Assembly: GCF_004016505.1 (NCBI RefSeq)
Contig: NZ_SACR01000001.1
Location: 124,001-188,000 of the forward strand
Length of the DNA stretch: 64,000 bases
Direction of reading: 5' to 3'
Origin: Rubrivivax rivuli
Lineage (GTDB): Bacteria > Pseudomonadota > Gammaproteobacteria > Burkholderiales > Burkholderiaceae_C
In this document: positions 42,953-54,862 of the stretch, piece after piece
Layout: every line of letters begins with the position of its first letter
How positions within the stretch are numbered: position 1 is the first letter of the stretch
Translations under genes and position numbers: made by a program
The notes under the pieces: model-generated
The model's database searches: none
Told to the model about the DNA's origin: nothing
Seen by the model: only the letters and a program-made list of their open reading frames with translations

Positions 42953-45054
42953 CGCCGCTGGACCGCTGTGTTCACCAGCAACGGCGGCAGGGCGGCCACA
43001 CGCTGCGGCGCCGAAGCCGGCGCAGCCGGCGCGCCGGGCACGGCAGGGGCCGCGGGCGCCGAGGCCGCTGCGACGGGCGGCAGCGGTGCGGCCTGCTGGC
43101 CTGGCAGCGGCACGTCCACCGCACGGCGCGGCGTGCCGATGGGCGTGAGCACGCGGCCTTCGCGCACGCCGGCGAGATCTTCTTCGCTCGGGTACAGGCC
43201 CAGCAGCAGGTAATCGAACACGCGCCGCGCGATGGGAGCCGCGGCGTCACCGCCAAAGCCGGCGTTCTCCACCACCACGGCCAGGGCCACGGTGGGCGCA
43301 TCGATGGGCGCAGCGGCCATGTAGAGCGCGTGGTCGCGCTTGTGCTCTTCCAGCTTGGCGGCGTTGTATTTCTCGTTCTGGCGCACGCCCACGGCCTGCG
43401 CGGTGCCGGTCTTGCCGCCGCTGGCATAGGACGCCCCGGCAAAGCTGCGTGTGGAGGTGCCCTCGGTCGTCACGCCGGCCAGCGCGCGGCGGATGATCTC
43501 CACGTGCTCGGGCTTCAGCGCCAGCGGCGGCAGCGCCTGGCCGGCGACGGGCTTGCGCTCGCCGCTCAGCACGTTCTCCACCTCGCGCACCAGGCGCGGC
43601 TGGTAGCGCTGGCCGCCGCTGACCAGCGTGGCGGTGGCGCTGGCCAGCTGCAGCATGGTGAAGTTGTTGTAGCCCTGGCCGATGCCCAGCGAGATGGTTT
43701 CGCCGGCGTACCATCGCTGCTGCTCGGGTTTCTTGTAGTAGCGGCGTTTCCAATCGGTGGAAGGCAGCACGCCGGCCACTTCGTTCTCCAGGTCGATGCC
43801 CGTTCGCACGCCAAAACCAAAGGGCGAAAGCTGCTCGTGCATCAGGTCCACGCCCATCTCGTTGGCCAGCGAGTAGTAGTAGACGTTGCTGCTCTTGACG
43901 ATGCTGCGGTGCATGTCCACCGGCCCCAGGCCCTTGTCGCCGTGGCTGCGGAAGGTGTGGTTGCCGAACTGGAAGGTACCGCCGTCCTGGATGACGGTGC
44001 TGGCGCTGCGCTTGCCCGAGGTGAGCGCGGCCATCGCCATGAAAGGCTTGAAGGTGCTGCCCGGCGGGTAGGTGCCGCGCAGGGCCCGGTTCAGCAGCGG
44101 CTTGTCGATGCTTTCATTCAGTTCGCGCCAGCTCTCCACATCGATGCCGTCGACGAAGAGGTTGGGGTCGAAGGTGGGCTTGCTCACGAAGGCCAGCACC
44201 TCGCCCGTGCGCGGGTCGAGCGCCACCAGCGCGCCGCGACGGTCACCGAAGAGCTGCTCCACCAGCGCCTGCAGCTTGATGTCGATGCTGAGCACGAGCT
44301 TGTCGCCCGGCGTGGGCGGGTGGCTCTTCAGGCGCCGCACGGCGCGACCGCCGGCGCTGGTCTCCACCTCTTCGAAGCCGGCGGTGCCGTGCAGCACGCT
44401 CTCGTACGCCTGCTCCAGGCCCAGCTTGCCGATGTACTCGGTGCCCTTGTAGTTGCCCTGGGCCTCTTCGTCCCACTCTTCCATGGCCTTCTTCTCGGCC
44501 TGGTTGATGCGGCCGATGTAGCCCAGCAGGTGGCTGCCCGTCTCTCCCAGCGGGTAGCTTCGGAAGAGCCGCGCCTTGACCTCCACGCCGGGGAAGCGGA
44601 AACGCTGCGCCATGAAGCGCGCCACCTCTTCGTCGCTCAGCTTGGTGCGGATGGGCAGGCTCTCGGCGCCCTTGAGTTCTTCCTGCAGGCGCCTGAAGCG
44701 GCGGCGGTCGCGCGGCTCGATGGTCACCACCTCGGCCAGCTCGTCCATCAGCGCATCGAGCTCGGCGGCCGAAGACCGCCCGCGCTGCGGCGAGATCTCC
44801 AGCGTGTAGGCCGAGTAGTTGGTGGCCAGCACCACGCCATTGCGGTCGACGATGAGGCCGCGGTTGGGCACGATGGGTACCACCGCGATGCGGTTGGCCT
44901 CGGCCTGCGTGGCCAGTTCGTCGTGACGGATGACCTGCAGGTAGATCAGCCGCGCGGCCAGCAGCGCGAAGGCCAGCAGCACGAAGGCCGCGGCGGCGAG
45001 CAGCCGGCCGCGGAAGCGACCGACTTCCTCCTCGACATCGCGCAGGATGGTCAT
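42949..45054 (-). CDS. mrdA: Penicillin-binding protein 2
   Basis: This 701-aa class B PBP has an N-terminal membrane anchor (LLAAAAFVLLAFALLAARLIYLQ), a pedestal domain, and a transpeptidase domain with SxxK in PPGSTFKPFMAMAAL, SxN in IVKSSNVYYYSL and KTG in SGGKTGTAQA. A Pro/Ala-rich tail of about 70 residues follows the catalytic domain. It crosslinks lateral-wall peptidoglycan with RodA. The ATG at 45054 shares a base with the mreD stop (TGATG); a GTG one codon upstream is an equal alternative. Confidence 0.95.
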   Translation of the reverse strand: MTILRDVEEEVGRFRGRLLAAAAFVLLAFALLAARLIYLQVIRHDELATQAEANRIAVVPIVPNRGLIVDRNGVVLATNYSAYTLEISPQRGRSSAAELDALMDELAEVVTIEPRDRRRFRRLQEELKGAESLPIRTKLSDEEVARFMAQRFRFPGVEVKARLFRSYPLGETGSHLLGYIGRINQAEKKAMEEWDEEAQGNYKGTEYIGKLGLEQAYESVLHGTAGFEEVETSAGGRAVRRLKSHPPTPGDKLVLSIDIKLQALVEQLFGDRRGALVALDPRTGEVLAFVSKPTFDPNLFVDGIDVESWRELNESIDKPLLNRALRGTYPPGSTFKPFMAMAALTSGKRSASTVIQDGGTFQFGNHTFRSHGDKGLGPVDMHRSIVKSSNVYYYSLANEMGVDLMHEQLSPFGFGVRTGIDLENEVAGVLPSTDWKRRYYKKPEQQRWYAGETISLGIGQGYNNFTMLQLASATATLVSGGQRYQPRLVREVENVLSGERKPVAGQALPPLALKPEHVEIIRRALAGVTTEGTSTRSFAGASYASGGKTGTAQAVGVRQNEKYNAAKLEEHKRDHALYMAAAPIDAPTVALAVVVENAGFGGDAAAPIARRVFDYLLLGLYPSEEDLAGVREGRVLTPIGTPRRAVDVPLPGQQAAPLPPVAAASAPAAPAVPGAPAAPASAPQRVAALPPLLVNTAVQRR

Positions 45055-45575
45055 CACAGCGGCCTATTCTGATCGGGGTCGGGCGCGCGGCGCTGCGGTG
45101 CCAGCAGCAGCAGCGTGGCCACCGGCCACAGCAGCGCCTCGAACACGGGCGCCAACAGCAGGCTCCAGCCCGGGAACATGTCGCCGGCGGCCATGCGCAC
45201 GGCCAGCGAGACCGCGTGCGCGAGCACGAACACCGGCAGGATCTGCAGCGCCTGCTCCACCACCCCGAACCACAGCAAGCGCCGGTGGATGCTGATGCCG
45301 GCGAAACCGAGCAAGGTGTAGGCCAGCGCATGCTGGCCGAGCAACGCGCCCTGGTGCACGTCCATCAGCAACCCGAAGAGGAACGCAAGGCCCACACCCA
45401 CGCGGCGCGGCTGGTGCACGCTCCAGAACACCAGCACCACGGCCAGCAGGTCGGGCATGGCCGGCACGCGGCCCAGCGGCAGCATGTTGAAGGCCGCCGC
45501 CACGGCCAGCGTGAAGGCAATGAAGAAGGGGTTGACCGGCAGCAGCAGCTGGTCGGAACCGCGCGGCATGATCAT
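45054..45575 (-). CDS. mreD: Rod shape-determining protein MreD
   Basis: This 173-aa membrane protein has five to six hydrophobic segments and the MreD pattern (FIAFTLAVAAAFNMLPLG, RVGVGLAFLFGLLMDVHQGALLGQHALAYTLLGF). It belongs to the elongasome. GGAG precedes the ATG. It overlaps mrdA and starts 25 bases after mreC. Confidence 0.92.
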   Translation of the reverse strand: MIMPRGSDQLLLPVNPFFIAFTLAVAAAFNMLPLGRVPAMPDLLAVVLVFWSVHQPRRVGVGLAFLFGLLMDVHQGALLGQHALAYTLLGFAGISIHRRLLWFGVVEQALQILPVFVLAHAVSLAVRMAAGDMFPGWSLLLAPVFEALLWPVATLLLLAPQRRAPDPDQNRPL

Positions 45576-45600
45576 CGGGCCAGCTCCTGCAGGCGCGCAT

Positions 45601-46542
45601 TCATGGCGTGCTCGCCGCGCGTCGCGGCGTCTTCAGCTGGTGGTCGGGCCGGCCGGTCTTCTCGACGGCCTCGGGCTCGGGGCGGGCAGGCAGTTGCGCG
45701 GCCACCGGCTCCAGCACCAGCACGTGGCGAACGCCGTCGGCCTGCGCCACGGGCGTGAGCAGCACGCGCGCAAAACCCGATTCCACGCGCCGCTCGACGT
45801 TGGCCACGCGCGCCACGGGCAAGCCCGGCGGGTACACCCCGTCGAGCCCGCTGGTCTGCAGTTCGTCGCCCACCTTCACGTCGGCGTTGGCCGAGGCGTA
45901 ACGCAGCTCCATGCCCCCGGCCGCACCGCCGAAAGCCGCGTTGCGCTGCTGCGTGCGCACGTTCAGCACCGGGATGGCCGCGTCCTTGTCGGCCAGCAGC
46001 GTGACCTCGGCCGTCAGCGGGTACAGGCGCGTCACCTGGCCCAGCACGCCGGCTTCGTTGATGACGGGCGCGCCCAGCACGACGCCCTGCGTGGCGCCGC
46101 GGTCGATGATCACCTTGCGCGAATACGGGTCGGCCGCCTCGTACAGCACCTCCGCCGGGCGCGAGCGCACGGCCACGGCCTGGCGCAGTTCGAGCAGGGC
46201 GCGCAGGCGGTCGTTCTCCTGCTGCAGCTGGGCCGTGCGCAGCGAGCGCTCGGCCTGGGCCGCCAGGCGCTGTTGCGCCTCGCGCTCGGCGGCCTGGGCC
46301 TGCCGCAGCCCGCGCAGGTAGTCTTCGCCGCCCTCCCACATCTCCACGGGCACGGCCAGCGCACGCTGCACCGGCAGCAGTGCGACGGCCAGCGCCGCTC
46401 GCAAGGGCTGCGTCCAGCCAAAGCGCGTGTCGGCGACCATCAGGAACACCGCCAGCGCCGAGAAGAAGACGAGCTTGCTCAGGGCCGAAGGGCCCTGGCG
46501 GAAGAAAGGCGGCGGGGTGCGGTCGAGCGTTCCCAAAGGCAT
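45601..46542 (-). CDS. mreC: Rod shape-determining protein MreC
   Basis: This 313-aa protein has an N-terminal membrane segment (ALSKLVFFSALAVFLMVA), a periplasmic coiled coil (about 75-125) and two beta-barrel-like domains (DRGATQGVVLGAPVINEAGVLGQV; ELQTSGLDGVYPPGLPVARV). It scaffolds PBP2/RodA activation. It begins 31 bases after mreB. The Lys/Arg/Pro tail after residue 285 is low-complexity. Confidence 0.94.
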   Translation of the reverse strand: MPLGTLDRTPPPFFRQGPSALSKLVFFSALAVFLMVADTRFGWTQPLRAALAVALLPVQRALAVPVEMWEGGEDYLRGLRQAQAAEREAQQRLAAQAERSLRTAQLQQENDRLRALLELRQAVAVRSRPAEVLYEAADPYSRKVIIDRGATQGVVLGAPVINEAGVLGQVTRLYPLTAEVTLLADKDAAIPVLNVRTQQRNAAFGGAAGGMELRYASANADVKVGDELQTSGLDGVYPPGLPVARVANVERRVESGFARVLLTPVAQADGVRHVLVLEPVAAQLPARPEPEAVEKTGRPDHQLKTPRRAASTP

Positions 46543-46573
46543 TGGGGTCGCTCCTGCTGCAGCGGTGCCGGGC

Positions 46574-49789
<3,216 letters not shown>

Positions 49790-49793
<4 letters not shown>

Positions 49794-51238
49794 GCGCGCC
49801 CGCCCTGATCCGCGGCTACGAGGTCGTCATCGGCCTGGAAACGCACGCGCAACTCTCCACCGCCAGCAAGATCTTCAGCGGTGCTTCCACGCAGTTCGGC
49901 GCCGCGCCCAACACCCAGGCCTGCGCCGTGGACCTGGCGCTGCCGGGCACGCTGCCGGTGATGAACAAGGGCGCGGTGGAGCGCGCCATCCAGTTCGGCC
50001 TGGCGGTGCACGCGAAGGTGGCGCCGCTGTCCATCTTCGCGCGGAAGAACTACTTCTACCCCGACCTGCCCAAGGGCTACCAGATCAGCCAGTACGAGAT
50101 CCCGGTGGTGCAGGGCGGCAAGGTCGAGTTCGTGCTGAACGGGCAGAAGAAGACCGTGCGCCTGACGCGCGCCCACCTCGAGGAAGACGCGGGAAAAAGC
50201 CTGCACGAGGACTACCAAGGCCAGACCGGCATCGACCTGAACCGCGCCGGCACGCCGCTGCTGGAGATCGTCTCCGAGCCCGACATGCGCAGCAGCGCCG
50301 AAGCGGTGGAGTACGCCAAGGCGCTGCACACGCTGGTGGTGTGGCTGGGCATCTGCGACGGCAACATGCAGGAAGGCAGCTTCCGCTGCGACGCCAACGT
50401 CAGCGTGCGCAAGCCCGGCGCGCCCTTCGGCACGCGGCGCGAGATCAAGAACCTCAACAGCTTCCGCTTCCTGCAGCAGGCCATCGATTTCGAGGTGCAG
50501 TGGCAGATCGACCGCGTGGAAGACGGCCTGCCCATCGAGCAGGCCACCGTGCTCTTCAACCCCGACACGGGCGAGACGCGCGCGATGCGCAGCAAGGAAG
50601 ACGCGGCCGATTACCGCTACTTCCCCGACCCCGACCTGCCGCCGCTGGTGATTTCGCCCGCGTGGGTGGCGCGCGTGAAGACCGCGATGCCCGAGCTGCC
50701 GGCCGCGATGGCCGAGCGCTTCGTGCGCGAGGACGGCCTGCCCGAGGCCGACGCCGCGCTGATGACGCAGAGCCTGGCCTTCGCGAGGTTCTACGAAGCC
50801 GTGCGCGACGGCTGTGGCACCCCCAAGCTCGCCGCCAACTGGCTGATGGGCGAGGTGAGCAAGCGCCTGAACGCCGAAGGCCGCGGCATCGAAGCCGCCG
50901 CGCTGCAACCGGCCACGCTGGCTGCGCTGATCCGCCGCGTGGCCGACAGCACGGTGTCGAACAACGGCGCGCGGCAGGTCTTCGAGCTGTTGTGGTCGGG
51001 CGCGCAGACCGATGTCGACGCCATCATCGAAGCCCAGGGCCTCAAGCAGATGAACGACAGCAGCGCCCTGCTGGCCATCGTCGACGAGGTGATCGCGGCG
51101 AACGCCAAGAGCGTGGAAGAGTTCCGCGCCGGCAAGGAAAAGGCCTTCAACGCGCTGGTCGGCCAGGTGATGAAGGCCAGCAAGGGCAAGGCCAACCCGG
51201 CGCAGGCCGGCGAACTGCTGCGCCAGCGCCTGGGCTGA
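49790..51238 (+). CDS. gatB: Aspartyl/glutamyl-tRNA amidotransferase subunit B
   Basis: This 482-aa protein begins at a GTG overlapping the gatA stop: [31 protein letters not shown]. It carries [29 protein letters not shown] and the C-terminal YqeY-like tail ([28 protein letters not shown]). It activates and amidates Glu-tRNA(Gln) or Asp-tRNA(Asn). Length and motifs are normal. Confidence 0.97.
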
Positions 51239-51245
51239 AACGCGC

Positions 51246-51277
51246 AAGCCGCCAGCCGGTCAGCGGCTGGCAGGCTT
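51246..51277. terminator. Bidirectional hairpin between gatB and the DUF4124-like gene
   Basis: A 13-bp stem (AAGCC plus GCCAGCCG) has a 5-base loop and a single-base bulge. It spans the convergent gap and includes the stop of the minus-strand gene. T tracts are weak on both sides. It probably serves both transcripts. Confidence 0.5.
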
Positions 51278-51976
51278 GGGGGCGGGAGGGGCTGCGGGGG
51301 CCGCCGGCATCGGCCCGAGCGAACCGGCCGGCGCGCCGCTCCAGAGACGCCGCAGGCGGTCGAGCTCGGCGTCGTAGAGCCTGTTGATGCGCTCCAGCTC
51401 GGCCTGTTGCGTGGCCGTGGCGGCTCTCTGCGCATCCACGGCGGCATCGTTGGCATCGATTTGCGACTTCAGCCGCGGGGGCAGCGGCTTGCCCTGGTAG
51501 AACTCGGCCTCGTCCAGCAGCGGCTTGCGTTCGGCGGCCAGCCCCCGCAGGCGCAGTTCGGTGGCCTTCATCGCCAGGCGCACGGTGTCCAGCGCGTTTT
51601 CTCTGGCGCGCTGGTGGGCAGCCTCGTTCGGGAAACGCGCCATCAGGTTGCGGTCGCGCCGCACGGCATCGGCAGCGGCGGCCTTGGCTTCCTTCTCGGC
51701 GCGCTCACGCGCTTCCTTCTCGGCCCGCTCTTCGGCCGTGAGCGTGGGCGGGATCACCTTGCGCAGGGAACCATCGCGATTGAGGATGTGCTGTTCCTTG
51801 GCCGCGCACTCGACGATCGGCCGATCGGCGGTCAGCCGGCGGCCCTTGTCGTCGATGCAGGTGTAGATGCCCGCCACCGGCGGGGCCGGCTGTGCCAGGG
51901 CCGCACCCGCGCTCACGCCCACCGCCAGCAGCAAGGCCAGGCGGTGCAGGGGTTGGCAGGTCGGTGCTCGGCGCAT
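51260..51976 (-). CDS. Secreted DUF4124-like protein with coiled coil
   Basis: This 238-aa protein has signal peptide HRLALLLAVGVSAGAALAQ, then a DUF4124-like segment (GIYTCIDDKGRRLTADRPIVECAAKEQHILNRDGSLRKVIPP). A long charged coiled coil (about 75-215, Glu/Lys/Ala-rich) and a Pro/Ala-rich C terminus follow. DUF4124 proteins are periplasmic and of unknown role. The ATG directly follows the pyrE stop with no gap, so it depends on pyrE transcription. Confidence 0.8.
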   Translation of the reverse strand: MRRAPTCQPLHRLALLLAVGVSAGAALAQPAPPVAGIYTCIDDKGRRLTADRPIVECAAKEQHILNRDGSLRKVIPPTLTAEERAEKEARERAEKEAKAAAADAVRRDRNLMARFPNEAAHQRARENALDTVRLAMKATELRLRGLAAERKPLLDEAEFYQGKPLPPRLKSQIDANDAAVDAQRAATATQQAELERINRLYDAELDRLRRLWSGAPAGSLGPMPAAPAAPPAPKPASR

Positions 51977-52654
51977 TCAGATCCCGTAGCGTTCGCGGTA
52001 GGCCTGCACCGGGGCGGCGTAGGCGCTCAGGGGCGTATCGGCATGGGCGTGCAGATACTGAAGCAAGTCCTGCAAGGTGGCGATGGCCACCACAGGCAGT
52101 TTCAACTCATCAGAAACGTACTGCACGGCGCTCCAGGGCACCTCCTGCCCCTTCGCGTCGGTGGCGCGTTCCTGGCGGTCGAGCGCGATGGCCACCCCGG
52201 CAGGCGTGCCGCCGGCGGCCGTGATCATCGCGATGGATTCGCGCACCGAAGTGCCTGCGGAGATGACGTCATCCACGATGAGAACGCGGCCGGCCACCTT
52301 CGCGCCGACAAGGGTGCCGCCTTCGCCGTGGTCTTTCGCTTCCTTGCGGTTGTAGGCGAAAGGCACGTTGCGGCCGTGGCGCGCCAGTTCCACCGACAGC
52401 GCGGCAGCCAGCGTGATGCCCTTGTAGGCGGGGCCGAAGATCATGTCGAACTGCAGGCCGCTGTCGATGAGGCGGCGTGCATAGAATTCCGCGAGGCGGC
52501 CGAGCTTGGCGCCGTCGTCGAACAGGCCGGCGTTGAAGAAGTACGGCGACAGCCGCCCCGCCTTGGTCTTGAACTCACCGAAGCGCAGCACACCGGCCTG
52601 CACGGCAAACGACACGAATTCCTGCGCCAGCGGGGTGGAATTGTCGTTCGGCAT
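51977..52654 (-). CDS. pyrE: Orotate phosphoribosyltransferase
   Basis: This 225-aa enzyme has the PRPP-binding motif RVLIVDDVISAGTSVRES, KTKAGRLSPYFFNAGLFDDG, and the flexible loop YNRKEAKDHGEGG. It makes orotidine 5'-phosphate in pyrimidine synthesis. The ATG at 52654 gives the family N terminus. The open frame continues upstream through the divergent xthA gene, but that extension is antisense and rejected. Confidence 0.96.
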   Translation of the reverse strand: MPNDNSTPLAQEFVSFAVQAGVLRFGEFKTKAGRLSPYFFNAGLFDDGAKLGRLAEFYARRLIDSGLQFDMIFGPAYKGITLAAALSVELARHGRNVPFAYNRKEAKDHGEGGTLVGAKVAGRVLIVDDVISAGTSVRESIAMITAAGGTPAGVAIALDRQERATDAKGQEVPWSAVQYVSDELKLPVVAIATLQDLLQYLHAHADTPLSAYAAPVQAYRERYGI

Positions 52655-52675
52655 GGTCTTCAAAAGGAGTGGAGT

Positions 52676-53470
52676 TTGGGCTTCCGACTGATCTCGTTGA
52701 ACGTGAACGGCATACGTTCGGCGGCCAACAAAGGCCTGCAAGACTGGGCTGAAAGCGCGGCCGCAGATTGTATGGGGGTGCAGGAGCTCAAGGCCCACCA
52801 CGCTGACATCGCAGGCAGCCTCGATTCCATCGCCGGGATGAAGGGCCACTTCCACTGCGCCGAGAAGAAAGGCTACTCGGGCGTGGGCCTGTACCTGAAG
52901 AAGAAGCCGCGCGAAGTCATCACCGGCATCGGCAACCCCGAGTTCGACGCCGAAGGCCGCTGGGTGGAAGCGCGCTACGACACCGCCCGGCGCAAGCTCT
53001 CCATCATCAGCTGCTACTTCCCCAGCGGCAGCAGCAGCGAAGAACGCCAGCAGGCCAAGTTCCGTTTCCTGGCGCTGATCTACCCGCACCTGATGCGACT
53101 GAAGGAGGAACGCGAGTTCATCCTGGTGGGCGACGTCAACATCGCGCACCGCGAGGCCGACCTCAAGAACTGGAAGGGCAACCAGAAGAACAGCGGCTTC
53201 CTGCCCGAAGAGCGCGCCTGGATGACGCGCCTGCTGAGTGAAGGCGGGCTGGTGGATGTGTACCGCCGGTTGCACCCCGACACCACCGACGAGAGCTACA
53301 CATGGTGGAGCAACCGCGGCCAGGCCTGGGCGAAGAACGTGGGCTGGCGTATCGACTACCACCTCGCCACGCCCGGCCTGGCGGCCAAGGCGCGCGCCGC
53401 GCACATCCACAAGGCGCAGCGCTTCAGCGACCACGCGCCGCTGACCATCGACTACGACTTCACGCTCTGA
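52676..53470 (+). CDS. xthA: Exodeoxyribonuclease III / AP endonuclease
   Basis: This 264-aa EEP-fold nuclease contains MGFRLISLNVNGIRSAANKG, CMGVQELKAHH (metal Glu), FILVGDVNIAH (catalytic Asp/Asn), YTWWSNRGQAWAKNVGWRIDY and the final FSDHAPLTIDYDF (catalytic His). It repairs abasic sites. The start is a TTG with AGGAG at 6 bases, the only codon placing the fold correctly. The start lies just 21 bases from the divergent pyrE start. Confidence 0.95.
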   Translation: MGFRLISLNVNGIRSAANKGLQDWAESAAADCMGVQELKAHHADIAGSLDSIAGMKGHFHCAEKKGYSGVGLYLKKKPREVITGIGNPEFDAEGRWVEARYDTARRKLSIISCYFPSGSSSEERQQAKFRFLALIYPHLMRLKEEREFILVGDVNIAHREADLKNWKGNQKNSGFLPEERAWMTRLLSEGGLVDVYRRLHPDTTDESYTWWSNRGQAWAKNVGWRIDYHLATPGLAAKARAAHIHKAQRFSDHAPLTIDYDFTL

Positions 53471-53489
53471 GGCAGGCTCGCGGCTGCCT
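53470..53489. terminator. Short hairpin between xthA and the cNMP/FliG-like gene
   Basis: A 6-bp stem AGGCAG / CTGCCT with an 8-base loop lies in the 38-base convergent gap. It has no T tract and is a weak terminator candidate. Confidence 0.3.
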
Positions 53490-53508
53490 GCAGACTGCCG
53501 CCGCGCCC

Positions 53509-54696
53509 TCAGGCGGCCTGCAGCATCGCCGCCTTCAGTTCCTTGAGCATCGATTGGCCGAGCATCTGTGCCTCCACAGGGTCCACCGGGCCGAGGTCGC
53601 GCAGGTCGCTTTCCACGTCGTCGCGCCGGCGCCGCGACAAGGCGCCCAGCACCTTGTTGCGCACCGGGCCTTCGTCCAGCGTGGACAGCACCTTGGCCAG
53701 GTCGTAGGTGTCCATCTTGGCGACCACGGCATGCACGGCCTTCGCGTCGGCGAACTCGATGTCGGTGACATCGGTGAATTCCGCGGGTGACTTCATGCGG
53801 CGCTCCACGAAGTAGCGCCGGCCTTTCTCGTCGAGCAGGCGCACGATCTCGCTGCGCCGGAAGGTGAACACGTCTTCGGCGAACTCGCCGCTGGCCAGCT
53901 TGCGCAGCAAGGTGCTGCGGTCCACGTCCACCATCTGGGCGAACTCGCCCACGCCGATGTACTCGTGCGTCTGCTTCTCGCCCACGGCCTCGGCCTGTGC
54001 CAGGCACTTGCGCACCTGGGCCACGATGTCGCGTGGCGCGAAGATCACCTGCTTGCCCGTGCCACGCTCGTCGTCGATGCGCACGAGGTGCAGGTTGACC
54101 AGCTTGTCCAGGCAGGCGCGGATGTGGCGGTCGGCATGGCCGAACATGGCCCGGGCCTGCGCCATCACGTCCTGCAGCAGCGGGCGCGCCAGCACCACGC
54201 TGCCGCCGGCGCTGGCGCTGCGGCCGTGCACCGCGCCCTTGCCCACCTCGGCCGCGCCCATCAGGTACAGCAGCTGCGCATACAGCGCCAGATCGGGCTG
54301 GTGGTTGACGCGGCTGGCGATCAGCCCGTGCGCCACGGTCAGGCGCTCGGACATCGTGTGCAGCAGGCCCTGCACGAGATCGGGGCTCAGGCCCGCGGCC
54401 TGGTTCATCACGGCCAGGTCGATCACGTACAGCTCGCAATAGCGTCGCGCCACAGCGCCCTGAAGGCGTGTGGGCTTGCCCAGGTGCGGCTCGACACCGA
54501 AACACTGGCCCCGGCCCAGGGTCTCGACCACGGTGCGCTTCTCATCGCGCACGAGGAAGAGGTCGATCTCGCCGTCTTTCACCACGTACAGGTTCGGCGC
54601 GGGCATGCCTTCGGTGTAGAGCACTTCACCGGCGAACAGGCGCACCTGGCTGAAGCGGCAGTGCTCGGCGAACTGGAGGAGGCTGGTGCGAAGCAT
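53509..54696 (-). CDS. Cyclic-nucleotide-binding / HTH / FliG C-terminal-like chimera
   Basis: This is a 395-aa protein. Residues 10-120 form a cyclic-nucleotide-binding (cNMP) fold (FAGEVLYTEGMPAPNLYVVKDGEIDLFLV, LGRGQCFGVEPHLG). Residues 165-235 resemble a Crp-type winged helix (LLQDVMAQARAMFGHADRHIRACLDKL). Residues 243-300 look like a second helix-turn-helix plus wing (YIGVGEFAQMVDVDRSTLLRKLASG, FRRSEIVRLLDEKGRRYFVE). Residues 310-385 match FliG C-terminal/middle-type helices (AVHAVVAKMDTYDLAKVLSTLDEGPVRNKVLGALSRRRRDDVESDLRDLGPV). The combination suggests a nucleotide-responsive protein tied to the flagellar rotor or to a FliG-like scaffold. No flagellar genes are nearby. Confidence 0.72.
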   Translation of the reverse strand: MLRTSLLQFAEHCRFSQVRLFAGEVLYTEGMPAPNLYVVKDGEIDLFLVRDEKRTVVETLGRGQCFGVEPHLGKPTRLQGAVARRYCELYVIDLAVMNQAAGLSPDLVQGLLHTMSERLTVAHGLIASRVNHQPDLALYAQLLYLMGAAEVGKGAVHGRSASAGGSVVLARPLLQDVMAQARAMFGHADRHIRACLDKLVNLHLVRIDDERGTGKQVIFAPRDIVAQVRKCLAQAEAVGEKQTHEYIGVGEFAQMVDVDRSTLLRKLASGEFAEDVFTFRRSEIVRLLDEKGRRYFVERRMKSPAEFTDVTDIEFADAKAVHAVVAKMDTYDLAKVLSTLDEGPVRNKVLGALSRRRRDDVESDLRDLGPVDPVEAQMLGQSMLKELKAAMLQAA

Positions 54697-54781
54697 GGAG
54701 GTCAGGGCGCGAGTGAGGCGCTCAATCGATGGAAATGATCTTTGCAGAATCTAACCCAAGTAGCATTTCCGCTGAATTATC

Positions 54782-54797
54782 AAATTTGCGCAATTTT
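54782..54797. promoter_or_regulatory. Near-perfect 16-bp palindrome in an AT-rich pocket
   Basis: AAATTTGCGCAATTTT is self-complementary at 14 of 16 positions. It lies in the 166-base divergent gap between the cNMP/FliG-like gene (minus) and the alpha/beta hydrolase (plus), within a markedly AT-rich stretch (about 54725-54800). It is a plausible operator, possibly for the adjacent HTH-containing protein. Confidence 0.5.
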
Positions 54798-54828
54798 GAC
54801 GGGCTCCGGCCCACGCGGCGCGCTTGCC

Positions 54829-54834
54829 TACACT
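54829..54834 (+). promoter_or_regulatory. Candidate -10 element of the alpha/beta hydrolase gene
   Basis: TACACT lies 28 bases before the ATG. The surrounding 13-mer (54823-54835) is identical to the one upstream of the SARP-like gene at 9024-9036. There is no clear -35. Confidence 0.35.
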
Positions 54835-54862
54835 GCCGCATCCCCCAGCGGAGAGTTCGCCC

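Noticed and set aside
52655..54505. N-terminal extension that would fuse pyrE to more than 600 extra residues
   Set aside because: The extension is antisense to xthA and the cNMP/FliG-like gene. PyrE alone has the normal length and N terminus.
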